From Pelodera strongyloides (taxonomy: Eukaryota > Nematoda > Chromadorea > Rhabditida > Rhabditidae): DNA of 64,000 nucleotides. The stretch spans positions 372,001 to 436,000 of the forward strand of contig JAANDG010000016.1 in NCBI GenBank assembly GCA_036852015.1, read 5' to 3'. The position numbers were made by a program, and so were the translations under genes. Below, in pieces: positions 12,709-25,100 of this stretch. The stretch's first letter is position 1; each line of letters begins with the position of its first letter. The notes below the pieces were generated by a model. The model saw only the letters and a list, made by a program, of their open reading frames with translations, did no database searches and was not told the DNA's origin.

Positions 12709-15700
12709 GTAAGCTACATATAAATATAATATAATCTCATGTAATGTATCTATTTATCTATAGATTTCTTTTCATATGCTCTAATAACAAACAGCAACGT
12801 AGTAGTAGCAACGTTTAATGGAAACAATATGTAGCCAATAAATATATACATATGTAGATAATGAAAAGCTCTAAAAATACTCTATGTGTACTCAGCGGGG
12901 GTTAGTTTTCTCCATTATTTTACCGAAGAATTCAGATCTTTCCAAGCATTTTGTAAAAGTATAAAAATTCGTTCGTTTTTACACTCTAATTGGGTGCACA
13001 TTGAGCAATTCTCCTTTATTTCTTTATTTGATTACCGCGTGCGAAACACAACTAAATCTGGCTCAGGCCCACTATGACCCCTATTTTCTCCACGAGATTC
13101 TCCGTGTCAAATATTGCAGGATACAATATTTTCCTTATTTTTCTAAACGACATCCACGCAAAAAAGTTGCCTCGGTCGAATTCATTATTTTGTAACTGTC
13201 ATTATTAAATGTTCCTTGAATAACGTACTGAAGCGACTCGCCAACTGCTTCTGTATATGAGGTTTTTTCATGCCCTACCCTATGGTGCACGTCTCAGCGA
13301 AAATGCTCGACTATCAACCCGGAGTTGAGGGCAAGGTGAGAACGTCTAATGCTTGATACCGTTGCTCAACATCGGTCACCAGTTTCTCACAATTTACGTC
13401 AAGCTTTATCGGACCTCAAGTATTCTAGAAACTAAAAACAAAACAGTTTGTTCGAGTGTATTTCATAAAACAGGTACATTTTCTGCAACTCCAGGTAACG
13501 TCTATTTTTGATCACTCCACCTGTTTCTCCGTGTCAAATGTAGTAGGATTCACACAGTAACCAGCAATTTACCATAGCTAAGGATACTCAGAAATGTGTC
13601 ACAATTACACGCCCATTCGAGCTGATTGACCAATATGGGCGTGGACAATCAGCTCGAATGGACGTGACAATTGCGATAGATTTCTGCGTTGTCTGGGTAT
13701 CCTGGTAAATTCCTGGAGTGAATGTTGCGCATGAAAATTGAAAAAATCGCATCCTACTATATTTGATAAGGGAATCAGATGGAGTGAGCAAAAATAGGGG
13801 TTAATTGGGGTGTGCCTAACCCTTTAACACACACTATCGAGCCACACGGAACTTCAAAAAGGTTGTGCGCAAATGCTCTGTCATGGGAAATGTCCCCACT
13901 TTATTGGGCGTCAGAATAACCTGTAGTCTGAGAAAAAAAGTTCGGCAAAAAGCGAATTTTAATTTTAGTGAGCCGAGTCGACTACAATCGACTAATGCTC
14001 AGCACGTTTTTGTAGAACAAACGAACAATCAGGCGAAACCTGCAAGACATACAACGCATCGCACCACTAGTGCCTCTGATGCATATTTTGGCCTCCGTTT
14101 GTCAAGCTTCGGCTGATTTGTTTCGGTTTGTGTTCGCTCCGCTCACCAGCACATTTGATGCATAAGTAAATTTCGGCACAGCGCCCAACCTCCAAATTAT
14201 ATATATATATATATATTTTTTTTTATATATTTAGCTCTCCTGGATAATCCGCTGGGGGCAAAATGCATCCGAAAAATATTTTGATTTGTTGGATATGTTC
14301 GGGCATGTGTATGGAAAGAAGGCGATTCGTACGGAACGGCGAGCGCATTTGTTGGGAGCGATTCAGGGAATAAGGATGGTAAGTACTCACCCACACTACT
14401 TCATTTTTCACGGTAACTGAGGCAGCAGGTGGATATTTTATTTTATTTTCGGGTTTCCTTAGCGAAAATATGTCCGCGCTGGCGAAAATATTTTTCCTCT
14501 CGTTTTTTTTGCTGACGAAACCCCTTAGCCCAGATATTTATACTTCAAAAAAGGTAAATGTTGTGTCTCCTTACGATTAGATATTTAGAGAGCACCTGCT
14601 GGATGCAGCGCGGGGGTCGGGCTCAATGGAGAAAAGTTTTTCTTATTGTGTTTCGCAGGTGGCGAAGTGCCTAAGTTAAGTGGTGGTCCCAAGAACAGGA
14701 TCGTCGGTTCGACTCCTACCCAGCAGCCCAAGCATTCTCATTAGAGTACATTGGTAACAATGTCGGTCGCGGAGGAAAAAGGTGCTCAATCGCTATCCCT
14801 GGCCAGGAAGTGAACTAGCTGAAACTAAAATAAAAACAAAAGCAGGCCGGACCGTTTCTTTCAGGGACCCGAGCGTAGTTCAGTTCTCTGGGGAAGAACT
14901 TAACCTTTTTAACCTTTATGACGAAAGTCTGGGTTCACTATAAATAGTCTCTTTTTTTAGTGTTTCTTTATTTTCTATATCGGTTAAAGGAGGTCAAATG
15001 GTTTCCTTTTATCGAAATATGATGGTATTAAATTCCGAAAGACATACTTTACAAAGCAAAAGCTTTTAATTGGAAGGAGTGAATCAATATAAGTCTATAA
15101 AATTAGACTATAAAAGTTGGTGCTCAAACTCTCTCCTCACAGAAACATTAAGCAACGGTTAAGCATTAAATTTTCCTCTCCAAAAAAGGTAAAAGCTCTA
15201 AAATTAATTATCTACCGTATTTTGGCCGGTTGGCAAATTGCCCACTGTTGTTTTCGCTACGTAAACACCGATATTTGTTACCAGCTGCATTATAGGACAA
15301 TTACCTTTTTTTGGAGGCAAACATTTTTCCATGCCCAATATATTCGCGAGGATTGAAATTGAATTCACTTTTTATATTCTACTTTTTTAATAGCTCTTGT
15401 AGAAAATAAAAGAAACATTAAATGCAGAGACTGTTTCAGGTGAACCGATCCCTTTAAGAAAAATTGCCATGAAACCCTCATTCTATCGTCTATCACGGCA
15501 TAAACTCGCAGAGTTATTGCGCGGCAAACGATGACACCAGCTACCGCAGTTAAACAATAATTTTTACGTTTTTTGAGCAAATACCCTTGTAAATATCGGT
15601 TTCCTGGAATGGATCTGGCTATTTAAAGCGAAATGCTAGCCCCTTTGGAAAATTTGCATATGATAAGCAAATCCTATGTATCCTATGCTAATTTTGTACG

Positions 15701-16070
15701 ATCGTCCACGGCAATCGTACAAAATTAGCATAGGATTTGCTTATCATATGCAAATTTTCCAAAGGGGCTAGCATTTCGCTTTAAACGAAACTAGTAAGTT
15801 TAGGCTCGAGATGCAGGAATAAAAACCATGACGATTCGTACTGATTCTGATTACCTAATCAGAGTAATGAATGTGCAGATTGATATATGGAAACGACGAG
15901 GTATTTTACTTATTGAGTTAAGTGTTTTTCTTTTCCGTACGTTTATCTATTGATCAGCAATGCAAATTATAGTAGCATTCGTGTGCTACTCTAAGATCTT
16001 ATGAATGTATAACGTATAAGACATTGAAAGGGTCGCAGTCACTCACACTTCGTCTTTTTACTTCAACACC

Positions 16071-16104
<34 letters not shown>

Positions 16105-19100
16105 GATATATTATATATATATATATATTATATATATATATATATATAGATATATATATATATAGAGAGAATGATATATATGTATAGCTACCTGCATACC
16201 TTACCAATGCCAATTTACTGACAATTTATCCTAGGGAAAGAAATAACTTCGGTTTGGATTTGGATTTGACCAGTACGACAACGAATAGGGGAGCGCCTAA
16301 AGCAGCTGCATATCTCTCAAACACGAGGGTTTTACTATGCATTTTCATCATTACAACCGGCCAATTCATGTTGCCATTTAGTTACTTTATACGGTGCTCG
16401 AACAAATCCCAAACGAAGTGATTTCTTTCTCTGGGTTAAATTTTCAGTAAATTGGCACTGATAATGTTTTTTCTAGGTATCTTTTATAATAAACAAATAT
16501 TATTATAAATATAAAAATGTATGAATGTAAATAATAATAATTATTAAAGTTAGAATGTATTGAGTGAATATAATTACCGTGCAAAACACGGACCTCGTTT
16601 CGACCCCTGTCGTAGACGAGGATTTTTTAATCAGGGTGGGGGTCTCGTCAGTACGACACCCTGACTAAAAGTTGATCAGTTAAAATGACTAATAATGGTT
16701 AAAAATTATAAAAATGTGGGGGATGACGGTGTGTAGGTAACGTCATATGTATATACATATGTTCTTACCAATGTGCTATAGCTATGCGTTGCGTATCCAT
16801 GGATAATCTGTGTGTTGCGTTGTGTTAACAGTGACCTCATATTCTAATTGCTACCCGGTGAAATGTGTCTTATCTCGATCAATTGATTGCAAATGTGGAA
16901 CGAACCCAGGCAATAAGAGATTTAGCGGAAGTTCTGTACTTGTGAGATAATATGGGGTAAACATTAAAACATTTGATGTACATATTTATAACAACATCCT
17001 TTGGGTATCCATTCTTGAATAGTTTATTATAAAATTCGGTAAGTTTAGCTTTGAAAAGGACTAAATTTGACGTACAACGGTTAATTCGTAGGGTTTCTCC
17101 TATTATGCAGTTATGTTTGATTGAAATACATAATTTTGTGTCATAGATAGGAAACCTATTGACTTCGAATGAGTAATCGTCTGTTTTATTGTACAGATTA
17201 ATTATCCATTTGTCATGCTTACTGAGGTATAAATCTAGAAATGCTGCTTCCTTGTCTGCTTCATTCGCCTGTTCTAGAGTTAGAGCGTTAGGGTATATAT
17301 TTTGTAACTTATTGGGGATATTATCATGATTATATAACAATAGAATATCATCCATATACCTATATATTTTAGCATTGCGACTTAACTGGATGTTAGTAGG
17401 ATCCTTAAGGTACTTTATACGGTGCTCGAACAAATCCCAAACGAAGTGATTTCTTTCTCTGGGTTAAATTTTCAGTAAATTGGCACTGATAATGTTTTTT
17501 CTAGGTATCTTTTATGATTACTAGTAATTGAAGTAAAAAGACGAATTTGGACTGATTGCGACCCTTTAAAGTCTCAGGACCACGTGTACAAAGGCATTTT
17601 CCATATTTATATAAGTAAAGTTGAGCAGTTCACAAATTTGACAGCGAAAACCGCATTTCTTACGGCATTGAGCTGTGGAATTTATTGGAAAAACTCGATC
17701 CCCAGGTGGAACCGTGGAAAACTTCGGTTGGGTAATTGATCAATGCTATAATGAGATAATTGTGTCGGGTCTCCGTGCACAGGAAAGTGAAAACCCCGAT
17801 TTCGCCCCGATCATTTGTCAAAAAACCCCGATGCTTTCAAAAGGCCCCGATTTCGCCCCGATCAAGTCCCTCAAGTAATCGGGGCGTAATCGGGGCGAAA
17901 TCGGGGTTCTTAATTAACCATCTTCTTCCCTGCCGAAAAACAACGTGTTTCACTGATCTGTTTTTATGTGATTTTTGGTTAGTTTCATCAGGTTACCCCT
18001 GGAAAGAGTAAATACGGATGCATGATCGATTAATTTCGAAAAAAAAACCGATTTCGCCCCGATCAAGGCCCGATTTTTTGAGGGACTTGATCGGGGCGAC
18101 ATCGGGGTTTTTAGTTTCCCATTGTGTATGTATTCTCCGTAATTGTCCGCGAGGGGCATATTGGCTCGTATTTAGTGCACCCAGTGGCTGTTTGTGCACC
18201 AGTCCACGGTTCATATCTGGGGATCGAGTTTTGCCAATAATAGAGTATTTTTTGCTAATAATAGAGTAAAGTATGCGAAAGTGCCATCCATCTCGAAAAA
18301 ATGTGAGTGTTTTCCAGAATGGAGGCCTGTGTTAGAAGACGATGAAGGTGCGGGCGGTAAACTCCGGAACCTGGTGCTGCTTCGGGAATTAGAAGTTCTG
18401 CGAAGAGACATTACGGTTGGTACGATCAGCACATTAGAGGTCCAGACCGAAGTTATAAAAAAATAACAATGTCATACTATATAGGAAAAGTAAAAGTGTT
18501 CAAAATATAGCCTATACAAGGGAAATTTGGAACTAAATAAAGGATGTAGAGTAAAGAAATAAGTGAGACATGAATTGAAATGACACCCCGCTTCTACCCA
18601 ATTTTGACCGGGCTGGTCTCATCAGATGCTCATAGGAGGGAATTAAGAAATCATGTATAATAATGGTATTCTTCTATGTATCTACTATTTGTATTCGTAG
18701 TTATTTTTAATTTAACTTAATGTTCCCCGTAAGTAGTAAAGGACTTGAACCCTTTACTCTGTGGGACCTGGTTATTATTTTCTCGCTTACCTTGTTATTT
18801 TGTACTTGTCGTTTTATCAATAAACCTTTACTATGTAAGAAATAAAACGTAAACATGAATGCATGTTATGCATGACTCCATCTGACTCCATCTAATTCTC
18901 CGTTATCGTTTTCCAATTTTCAGGTGCAACATTCACGCAGTAACGGCTATGTACCCTAACTTCTTTTGTAGGTGATCATGGAGCAAGCTGGTGCTGGTCA
19001 CAATGCGGATGAGATGTTGCCGGACCCGACATTTGATAGAAACTTTTCCACATTTAGGTTAGCTCAACTTTATTTATTTTAGAAATGGGACGTATACCAC

Positions 19101-22100
19101 TGTGTAAATGTGATATACAGCAGAGTTAACACTACATAATCGTGAGAATGTGAGGGCAAATTAAAACAGATTTGCCTAAACTTTAGACCGCACATTGCGA
19201 ATATGTATGCAGTCAAAAGGCGCAAAAAAAACACTCCATACTAGACTCTAAATATGCATTAAATAGGCGAGTGAATATGTAAATTCGAATTTGCATGCTC
19301 TGCATCCCGCATCTCAACTTCAAGAGTTGACAAAAAATCATAAGAAACAAAAGAAAGAGAGCAGAAGAAAGAAAATATGCTTATATTTATCCTTATCGCC
19401 GTCGTGGTGTCTTCAGCTGTAACTTCCACTACTTTGATGTTGAGCGTATTCTAAAGTAATCAACGATTAACTGAGATAACTCAGATTAACGCATTCTATT
19501 AATACAGCTTAAAGCGAATATGTAGGCACTCAAAATGAGCAAAAAAAAGCGAAACTAGCGTTTCCATACCAGACGTTAATTTAAATAGGCGACTGAATAT
19601 GTAGATACGAAATTGGAATGCGCTGCATCTTGAATCTTGCTATTTGCCGATTTAAACTGAAATTTATTCAATCAGACCCAAATTTATGCAAGGGGTCCGA
19701 ATTAGCGTTTACTATGGAAAAGGCGAGCTTTGTAATTGATTTTCTTTTAAGTGGGTAATTGTAGACAACTTTTGTTATTGTTTCCTTAATGGGCGACACG
19801 CATTCTATTAATACAGCTTAACTTCAAAAAGGGCCTACATATTCCCTTTAACTTCAAAAAGGGCCTACATAGTACATAGGACAGGCCCACTGATATAAAC
19901 CTATATTTATTATTTGGTCATATCTTATTATATAAAGGAGAAGAGTTTACTTGGTCTTTTGTTTGTATGCACGAAACGAAAATTAGAATATCTAAGAGGC
20001 TATAAAAGGAGAATCGGAGCTCAGGGTTGAGAAAACGAAATCGGTGTTATTTCATGATTCTTCACAATACGTTGCAAACGTTTCACACAAGGGTGCTCAC
20101 TGTTCCTGCATCTTAAACTTTGAAAGTCGCCTCAGGCGGCGATAGCCGCCTGGTAATTCATATAAAGAGTGTTTATTACAATACATACAAACTAAATATG
20201 GAGACGCGGAGACGCGTTTCCGGTGAGCTTTCCTACTTCACAGTCACGAAACGCAGTCACGATATTTTCTCACTTTTTATTTGATTTTCATTAAATATAG
20301 GAAGTTATGAAAAAAATTCAGTATCAATATTAAAGCGAAATACCGGCCGCTTTTTGAAACGCATCGAGTACCCCTGCTCTCGTATGCTTCGTATGCAAAT
20401 GAGCATAAATTAGAATAAAAATAGACCCCAATAGACCCCATTTAGCATAACTGCATAAGACTGCAGATACTTGAGATGCGTTTCAAAAACCGGCTGGTAT
20501 TTCGCTTTAAGTTTCAGAGAAACAAACTCGGTGAGAGATTTCACTGAGAATGGGAGTTGCTCGACTACAGTATATACGCAATTGCCAGATCATAGGCTCA
20601 TTATACTATTATGAGTACCCTGCAGCTTTACACATCTGGGATCTGCTGACACTGCAGGGTATTCATCCTCGGCCGCAGCCCTGGCAATTGCTTTCATGCA
20701 CATATATTGTTATCCAGTCACTACCATTCTCAGTGAGTTATCTCCCTGAGTTCGTCTCTCTTTATCTTCATATTGGTACCATATTGTCCCTCACACCTTC
20801 CAATATTAAATTAAAATTAGATAAAAATGACGAATTTATCGTGACTGCCTTCCTTTAAAGTTAAAGGGTCAGGCCCATTTCAAATTACCCATATTTTTGA
20901 TGATTCCATCTGATTCTCCATGTGAAATATAGATGCAATATTTTTCTAATTTTGAAGCTCAAAATACACACACTATTCAGCAATTTACCGTGGGCAGTCA
21001 TACCCAACTATCTATCGCAGTTGGCGCGCCCATTCACGCTCATTGGCCAATATCACAATTGCCACGCCCAATAGAGCATATTGCCCAATTAGCGCGAAGG
21101 GACGTGACAACTGCGATAAATAGTTGGGTATGACTGGCAATGGCAAATTGCTGAATACTGCCTGAATTTTGCACTTGAAAATTAGAAAAATATCGTATCC
21201 TACTATATTTGACATGGAGAATCCGATGGAATCATCAAAAATAGGGGTCATTTGAAATGGGCCTGACCCTTTAAAGGGATAGGTTCACCTCGAATTGCAC
21301 CTTTTTTATAACGTATATTGATAGTATGACCTATGACGGTCAAAATGCGAAAATTGCAGTAAATTTTCTTTGCTCCCCGAAGCAGGAGAGCTTGCTCAAA
21401 AAAAGCTAAACTACCTCGAATTTATAAAACAATTGGAGTACCGCAGCCGTGGTAAGCTGGAAATAGTGTATCAGGGCTGGAGACGCTAGAATATACAGGG
21501 CCCTTTTATCATCCTCTGTCTATCACAACAATATCTGCACCTCCAACCCTGTCACGCTATTTCCCATTATTTGGCTAGGCTGCGGTACTCCAATTGTTTT
21601 ATAAATTCGAGGTAGTTTAGCATAATATCAATAGAAGGCATTCAAAAAGGTGCAAATCCTAGTGAACCTATTCCTTTAACTCTAAACTCTAAACGTTTCC
21701 TACGTTTCCAACTTGAACCAACTTTTTCCAGGATTCTTCAAACTCTTCCCATAATGGGGTGTCGATGTATGGCAAAAACCGCGCATTTTGCTTCCAAGTA
21801 TCAAATGTGCATCTCGTGAACGATTTTGCATACACCTTTGAAAGTTAGAAAATGCACCATGCTATAATTCTAGACTAGACTAGACGAGGCGAAAATGCAC
21901 AGTTTATGCACGCTCGAAAAACATAGTCCCGTGGCTACCTGCCGCCTGCCAAGTTGTTCTCGTGTAGTGCCAAACTACGGTAATTTTAGCCATACTTGGA
22001 AGCAAAAATCGGCAATTTTGCCATACATTGCCATTTTTGCCCTAGAACTTATTTACATAGAAGTGGAAATGAAGCTTATTTATGCGGTTATTATTTATTT

Positions 22101-25100
22101 GGGAAAACCGAGTAAATTATTTTGCAGCGATAAGGGCTACAGTATCATCAGCACTGATGGTGCAAGCAAATCGAATGGAAAGGCGGGAGCGTGGGTGAGT
22201 GGCTTTATTCAAAGAATCTATAATTTCTCCAATAATATTTGCATTGAAGAAGGTCGTTGAGGGACAAGTACCCCATGGCTTGCGAAGACCAAGTTTGTCC
22301 GAAAAAAGACGAAGGTCTGGGTCTGGGTCTGGTCTGGGTCTGGGTCTAGGTCTGGGTCTGGGTCACTTCACAATTTTTTTAAAGCGTAAAGTCAATATGA
22401 TCCCGACATCACAAGCCCAAGTGCTCGTTTAGATATGCTCATTTTTGCCTCAAGTTCTAAACCTTACCGTATAGGACAGAGTGAGTAGGAGCAATTGAAA
22501 CAAGAGAATTGTGATAATTTCCCCGCAGTTCAAGTCAGGACTCTCTCGTTTCTCGTTTCCATTGCTCTCTCTCTCTCTACTTACTTTAGTCTCTCTCTCT
22601 CTCTCACTCTCTCTACTTACTCTAGCCGATCTTATTATAGGAGAAGAGTTTACTTTTTTGTTTGTGTGAACGGAACGAAAAGTAGAATATCTAAATGCTA
22701 TAAAAGGAGAGCCGGAGACCAGTCTTGAGCAAGCGAAATCCGAATCTTACTACGTTGCAAACAAGATACGTTGCAAACATTTCACACAACTATGCTTACT
22801 GTTCCTGCATTTTAAACTTTGCAAGTCGCCTCAGGCGGCGATAGCCGTCGGGTACTGGTTGGGGACTTGCTACAAAAATGAGCATATCTAAAGGAGCACT
22901 TGAGCTTATGGTTTGGACCAGATTTGAATTTGATTTTTCTTTACACTCACAAATAAAAAAATAAGAACAAACTAACGTGAGGTCAACACTAAAGGCTGGT
23001 GACGTCTTACAAACAGACTCACGATATTTTCAGGCTGGTTGGGGAATAGTAAACGAACTTTTCGAAATGGAAAAAGACGCGCCCGAGGGGAATGCAACTT
23101 TCGAGAGGGAGTTTGGCCGTGTAACTGGAAGGCAAACCAATAATAGAGCCGAGCTCACGGGCGCACTCAAGGCGCTCGAAATCGTGAGTATTTCACAAGT
23201 TAACAGCTTAATTACTTAATGATAAGTTGTATTAATCACAGCGAGTCAGTAATTTTTTTTCCAAGTCGTGTTTTGAGCACTGTACCCTTCTTCGGTTTGT
23301 TTTATTCTTTAGCCATAAAAAAAAGATGGAGATACATCTACATATTATGAAATGCAGTGGAGCCTGCCACAGTCATAGTTCCTTAACCCGAATCTTGGAA
23401 AGCAAGGTTCATTGGAAAATGCATTTTTGGTGAGCTCGGTTTGACTTCAGACTAAGAACCTGGGACGAGATAAAGTCTTGGTGCTCATGGACTCACTTTA
23501 CGCCGTCACAGCGATGACCTTTTGGATCGCAGGTTGGAAGGACAGAGGTGAGTTTAAAATATAAGATAAATAAATATATAAAAGATAAAGAAATATAACT
23601 CATGCAATTCATTTGTCATTCTCTCCTTGTTTAGGTTGGACCAAGCAGGATGGTTCACCTTTGATGAACGTTGATCTCTTCGAGAAATTGGAAGAGCTAA
23701 GAAAGGGAAGAAAGGTCGGTTTATCAATTGCCTATAACGGGAAGATTTCTTTTCATTTTCGCACTAACAAAGCTTATTTATCAGTTTGCTCATCATACGT
23801 CAAATGTTCAATATTAAAACTCATAGTTGCAATCAAGATCACTTATTTTATTGATACACCCATAATTCTAAGTTAGTTTTTTATGCGTAATGGATGCTCG
23901 TGTAAATAAAGAAAAAAAATAAAGAAGAAAAGAAAAAACGGGACTGCTAAGAGGGTTCTGAGAGGCATATGCTGCATTCGGTGGACGCGTTCACCTTTTT
24001 GTCCCTTTTGCTTTTGCATATGTATACTTTTTTTTTAAATATTATCTGAATAATATGCTGCACAACAAATTAAAAACGTTTAATCCTCATTATAAAAATC
24101 GCATGTTTTTCGGAGAATACCAGAAAGAGAGTGCAAAGAAAAGGAAAATCGGTCATGATTGTTATCGGGCTTACGGTAGCTTTGGTCTAGAAACAGTCTC
24201 TTGCGTCGCCTTTTTTTTACTCGGTGATACCGTATTGCTGCAAACAAATTTCGTCTTCTGCATATTATTCAGATAATAAAACCACAAAGTACAAAAGGGA
24301 CAAAACGGTGGCCGCAGGAAAACTCAATTTTATGCTATTTATGCATTACACACACTTTTGCATTGTTTTTACCAGATTGACAAGAAAATATGAGCTGAAT
24401 TAGACTCAAATTCTAATTTGCATACGATTACAGATGTGAAAATTTGTGTGACAAATACAAACCCAAGTTTCCCATTTGTGTATAATGCATGGGAATTTAG
24501 TTAACCAAAATCCGTTTTTCAAAAACCAGATGGTAAAACGCTTTAAAGGAAGGCAGTCACTTCAAATTCAACTTTTTTATTCGATTTTTAGTAGATGCAT
24601 GAAGATTTATAAAACAATATGCAGCCAGTAAAAAGCCACATAAAAGCCAACTCAGGGAGAGAAATCAATGAAAATGGGTTTTGAAAAATGACCGTCGCCG
24701 GTGCATATATGCAATTGCCAGGGGTCTTGGAGAGTGAACAGCCTGCAGTGTTACAGCTGGCGCGTGGTTTATCACTGCAGGGTATTGATTATGAAACTCT
24801 ATACAGACAATCATAAACTACGGTATACTAGTAAAACTCATACACAGGGATTTCTCTCTCTGAGTTCGTTTTGCCGTACTTTGGTGCTGGAATCGTAGTT
24901 TCTTCACATATTTGAATATTTAATGAAAAGCGAATAAAAAATACGAATTTCTAGTGACTGCGATCGCAGTCACTTCAATTTCGCCTTTTTACTTCAATTT
25001 TCAATAAATATAAAAAGATACCTAGAAAAATACCTTTCCAATGCCAATTTACGGAACATTTATCACAGGGAAAAACATCGTTTGTGTTGAGTTTTAATTT

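Larger units (their letters stand above)
13969..19057 (+). other. RNase H-like domain 2, strongly degenerate
   Basis: Four proposed exons. Strand 1 reads HVFVEQTNNQAKP, with no TDG. The second exon (14235-14378) reads LSWIIRWG...KAIRTERRAHLLGAIQG, His replacing the catalytic Glu. The third (18203-18415) fuses two family exons: VHIWGSSFA has Gly for the third Asp, then KLRNLVLLRELEVLRRDIT. The last (18972-19057) contains GHNADEM, keeping an Asp near the fourth position. Within exon 3 a short block (ANNRVFF/ANNRV) is duplicated. The intron between exons 2 and 3 is about 3.8 kb and holds the reverse transcriptase insertion and other repeats. The GC donor after exon 1 lowers confidence in that exon. 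Confidence 0.55.

Noticed and set aside
12710..12712. TAA as the end of a stand-alone single-domain gene
   Set aside because: The TAA lies within AAAAA|GTAAGC, a good donor, and splicing there in phase 2 meets a matching exon at 13969. I keep it as the main alternative but prefer splicing.
17675..18269. ORFs in the CCCCGAT hairpin cluster
   Set aside because: They follow from the inverted repeats (ISPRS-type repeats in several frames) and lack family support.
18303..18318. A 16-base GTGAGT...TTTCCAG 'intron' in exon 18203-18415
   Set aside because: Far too short to be spliced, and its removal would create an in-frame TAA. Reading straight through gives a continuous frame.
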